In this document: piece after piece, positions 5,342 through 7,274 of the stretch
How positions within the stretch are numbered: the first letter of the stretch is position 1
Layout of the letters: each line of letters starts with the position of its first letter
NCBI GenBank assembly: GCA_031256525.1
Contig: JAIRQK010000115.1
Coordinates: forward strand, 1 to 7,274
Length of the DNA: 7,274 nt
Reading direction: 5' to 3'
DNA from: Campylobacteraceae bacterium
GTDB lineage: Bacteria > Campylobacterota > Campylobacteria > Campylobacterales > Campylobacteraceae
The notes under the pieces: model-generated
The model's database searches: none
The model's input: the letters and a program-made list of their open reading frames with translations, nothing else
What the model was told of the DNA's origin: nothing
Position numbers and translations under genes: made by a program

Positions 5342-5959
5342 TTGCAAGGGTTTATAATTAATATCAACAAAGCTCGTGATGAAGATTTGATAGTTACTGT
5401 CTTATGCGAAGAGAGACTTCAAACTTTATATAGATTTTATGGTTCGCGTCATTCGACCATAAATATTGGGTATTTAATCGACTTTGAGGTGCAACAAAAC
5501 TTAAAAACCACGATATCACAGCTTAAAAATGTTTTACATTTGGCTCAATCTTGGAATTTTGTAAGTGAGAAATTTTACATTTGGCAGGAGTTTATCAAAC
5601 TTTTTTATCCTCATTTAAAAGATGTTGAACATATTGATAAATTTTACTTTGAACTATTAAAAAAGGCTTCAGAAAAGTGGCAAAAACAGAATGCAAAGAG
5701 AGTTGCAGTTGAGTCATATTTGGAAATTTTAATCCACGAGGGAAGACTTCATAATACAGCCAACTGTTTTTTGTGTGATAGAAAAATCGAAGACAGAGTT
5801 GCACTTGCAAGAGCGTATTTACCAGCACATATTGATTGCATTTATGATAGTGGTTATAAAATGGAGAGCATAGAAAAATTTTTTAAAACAAAAAATAGTT
5901 TTCATTTAGATAATGCAGATATTGAGCGTCTATATAGAACTTTGTGTGAGGGAGTATAA
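5342..5959 (+). CDS. recO: DNA repair and recombination mediator RecO (short campylobacterotal form)
   Basis: RecO loads RecA onto SSB-coated single-stranded DNA together with RecR and can anneal strands; it acts in gap repair. The 205 residues are shorter than E. coli RecO (about 240). The N-terminal MQGFIININKARDEDLIVTV and following strands to about residue 75 fit the OB fold. The central and C-terminal part is helical. A CFLC pair (Cys142, Cys145) followed by H-x2-C (His163, Cys166) could form a zinc site with one Cys of the usual four replaced by His. The start codon is TTG at 5342, backed by AAGG at 5331-5334 with 7-nt spacing and by the family-like start MQGFI; no ATG lies upstream in frame nearby. 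Divergent from the accD operon and convergent with the MFS gene. Sequence divergence in this phylum keeps me below full certainty. Confidence 0.86.
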   Translation: MQGFIININKARDEDLIVTVLCEERLQTLYRFYGSRHSTINIGYLIDFEVQQNLKTTISQLKNVLHLAQSWNFVSEKFYIWQEFIKLFYPHLKDVEHIDKFYFELLKKASEKWQKQNAKRVAVESYLEILIHEGRLHNTANCFLCDRKIEDRVALARAYLPAHIDCIYDSGYKMESIEKFFKTKNSFHLDNADIERLYRTLCEGV

Positions 5960-5973
5960 GGGAATAAAGAGAG

Positions 5974-7274
5974 CTACTTTGGGCGATTTATTGACAAGAT
6001 AAAGTTGCCTATTAGAGTTAAAAAAGTGAAAATAAAAACAATATGCATTCCAAACATAAACAGATCATCACGACCTTTTATATATGTTGTAATGTGTGAG
6101 CCATATTTGTAGCTCATCGCAGTAAAAAGCATTGTTGTTGAGATAGCAATTCCAGTTGAAATCCCTATGTTTCTCGCAAGTGCATTTAGGCTTCCAACAA
6201 CGCCAAGCTCTTTTTTATCTGCAGCACTCATAATAATTGTATTATTTGGTGGTTGAAATATAGCATTTCCAAAGCCAAGTGCAGCAAAAATAAGACCAAA
6301 GAATATCAAGCTTGTATCAATATCAGATAGTATCATAGAGCCGTGCGTAAATGATAACACCAAAAGCCCCAAACTTGCCATTTTGTACGCACCAATTTTA
6401 TTTACAAACATACCGGCTAAAGGAGAGGTAACGACCATAACCAAAGGAAATATCATCATAAAAAAACCAGCACTACTAGGACTAAGACCCCTTGCATTTT
6501 GTAGATAAAATGGCATTAATATAAAAAAAGCAGAGTTTGAAAAAAATGTGAAAAATGCACACATAAGACCGATAGTTATCGACCTATTCTTAAAAATTGA
6601 TATCTTTAGAAGTGGCATTTTTCTTGTTAATTCTACTTTGATAAAAACAGTAAGGGCAATAAGTGAGATGACAAATAGAGTTAATATTATCTTGTTTTTA
6701 AAGTCTATCTCTTGCCATAAAAATAGCATTGCAAAAAATGATATTATAAAAATAGCATAGGTAGCAAAACCGATAAAATCGATATCTGTTTTGACTTTTG
6801 TTATATCTTTTGGAAGATATTTAGCTCCTAAAAACATTGTTATTATCCCAAATGGTGCATTTAACCAAAAGATATATGACCAAGATAGATGTTCAACTAT
6901 AAGTCCACCAACGCTTGGTCCTGTGATACTTCCAAGCGAAACGGCTGAGCCGATAAAACCTAAAGCCTTTGCTCTATCTTCTGTAGAGAAAATTTCAGCT
7001 ATTATTCCAAAATTTGTTGCCATTGTCATACTTGCACCAATGGCTTGAAAAAATCTAAATATGATAAGTTGCTCTAAAGAGGAGGCAAAACCGGAGAGAA
7101 TCGAACCAAGAACGAAAAACAATGTTCCAATTCTAAAAATCTTTATTTTTCCAAAAATATCGCCAAGTTTACCAAAAAATATAAGAAAAGTTGATATCGT
7201 TATCATATAAAACGCAACTACAAGTATTATCCTATTTGTATCGACATCAAGCTCGTGAGCAATCGTTGGAAGAG
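5974..7274 (-). CDS. MFS efflux transporter, DHA2 (14-TM) family, partial at the 5' end
   Basis: A proton-coupled inner-membrane exporter of the drug:H+ antiporter-2 group; the substrate is unknown. The frame stays open from the stop at 5976-5974 to the right edge. The ATG at 7206 is internal, because the 22 codons upstream (LPTIAHELDVDTNRIILVVAF...) are the typical end of TM1, loop and start of TM2 of this family. About 433 codons are visible and only the N-terminus is missing. I count 13 hydrophobic segments, with TM1 off the window, so 14 in total. Motif A is GKLGDIFGKIKIF after TM2, and antiporter motif C is GSAVSLGSITGPSVGG in TM5. No promoter or partner gene (membrane fusion protein, regulator) is in view. 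The stop is 14 bp from the recO stop in convergent orientation. Confidence 0.92.
   Translation of the reverse strand, partial: LPTIAHELDVDTNRIILVVAFYMITISTFLIFFGKLGDIFGKIKIFRIGTLFFVLGSILSGFASSLEQLIIFRFFQAIGASMTMATNFGIIAEIFSTEDRAKALGFIGSAVSLGSITGPSVGGLIVEHLSWSYIFWLNAPFGIITMFLGAKYLPKDITKVKTDIDFIGFATYAIFIISFFAMLFLWQEIDFKNKIILTLFVISLIALTVFIKVELTRKMPLLKISIFKNRSITIGLMCAFFTFFSNSAFFILMPFYLQNARGLSPSSAGFFMMIFPLVMVVTSPLAGMFVNKIGAYKMASLGLLVLSFTHGSMILSDIDTSLIFFGLIFAALGFGNAIFQPPNNTIIMSAADKKELGVVGSLNALARNIGISTGIAISTTMLFTAMSYKYGSHITTYIKGRDDLFMFGMHIVFIFTFLTLIGNFILSINRPK

Noticed and set aside
7204..7206. ATG at 7206 as start of the MFS transporter
   Set aside because: The open frame continues to the window edge with residues typical of the TM1-TM2 region, so this Met is internal in TM2.

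Overview
The window looks like chromosomal DNA from a member of the Campylobacterota (Epsilonproteobacteria). The reasons are its very AT-rich composition, lysine- and isoleucine-rich proteins, AAGG-type Shine-Dalgarno sites, a short divergent RecO, and a gene neighbourhood (dus, membrane protein, rlmH, accD, inositol-monophosphatase family) that I recall in the same order in Campylobacter jejuni (about Cj0123c to Cj0128c). The thiE-like gene between accD and rlmH and the absence of a dksA-type gene suggest a free-living relative of the Sulfurimonas kind. The genus is a guess from memory and was not tested.

Layout from left to right. Positions 1-383 hold the 5' part of an unrecognised lysine-rich gene on the minus strand that runs off the left edge. 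Positions 384-567 are non-coding and hold its promoter and a 27-bp hairpin-forming repeat just downstream of dusB. Positions 568-2507 hold two translationally coupled minus-strand genes: a two-transmembrane protein of unknown function and then dusB, which makes dihydrouridine in tRNA. A 110-bp gap separates them from a tight minus-strand operon reading inositol-monophosphatase family gene, accD, thiE-like, rlmH (5259 down to 2618), with overlaps or gaps of 20 bp or less. An 82-bp divergent promoter region then leads to recO on the plus strand (5342-5959). recO converges, with a 14-bp gap, on a DHA2-type 14-TM MFS efflux transporter on the minus strand that runs off the right edge.

Most of the window is core housekeeping: lipid synthesis (accD), thiamine-related chemistry (thiE/tenI-like), modification of rRNA (rlmH) and tRNA (dusB), and recombinational repair (recO). 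Two genes modify RNAs of the translation machinery, and one of them sits in the lipid-synthesis operon. I see no CRISPR array, insertion sequence, phage gene, rRNA or tRNA. I do not see a clear new multi-gene system. The least explained items are the hairpin repeat at 484-553, the unknown gene at the left edge, the membrane protein coupled to dusB, and the symmetric divergent promoter at 5286-5330.
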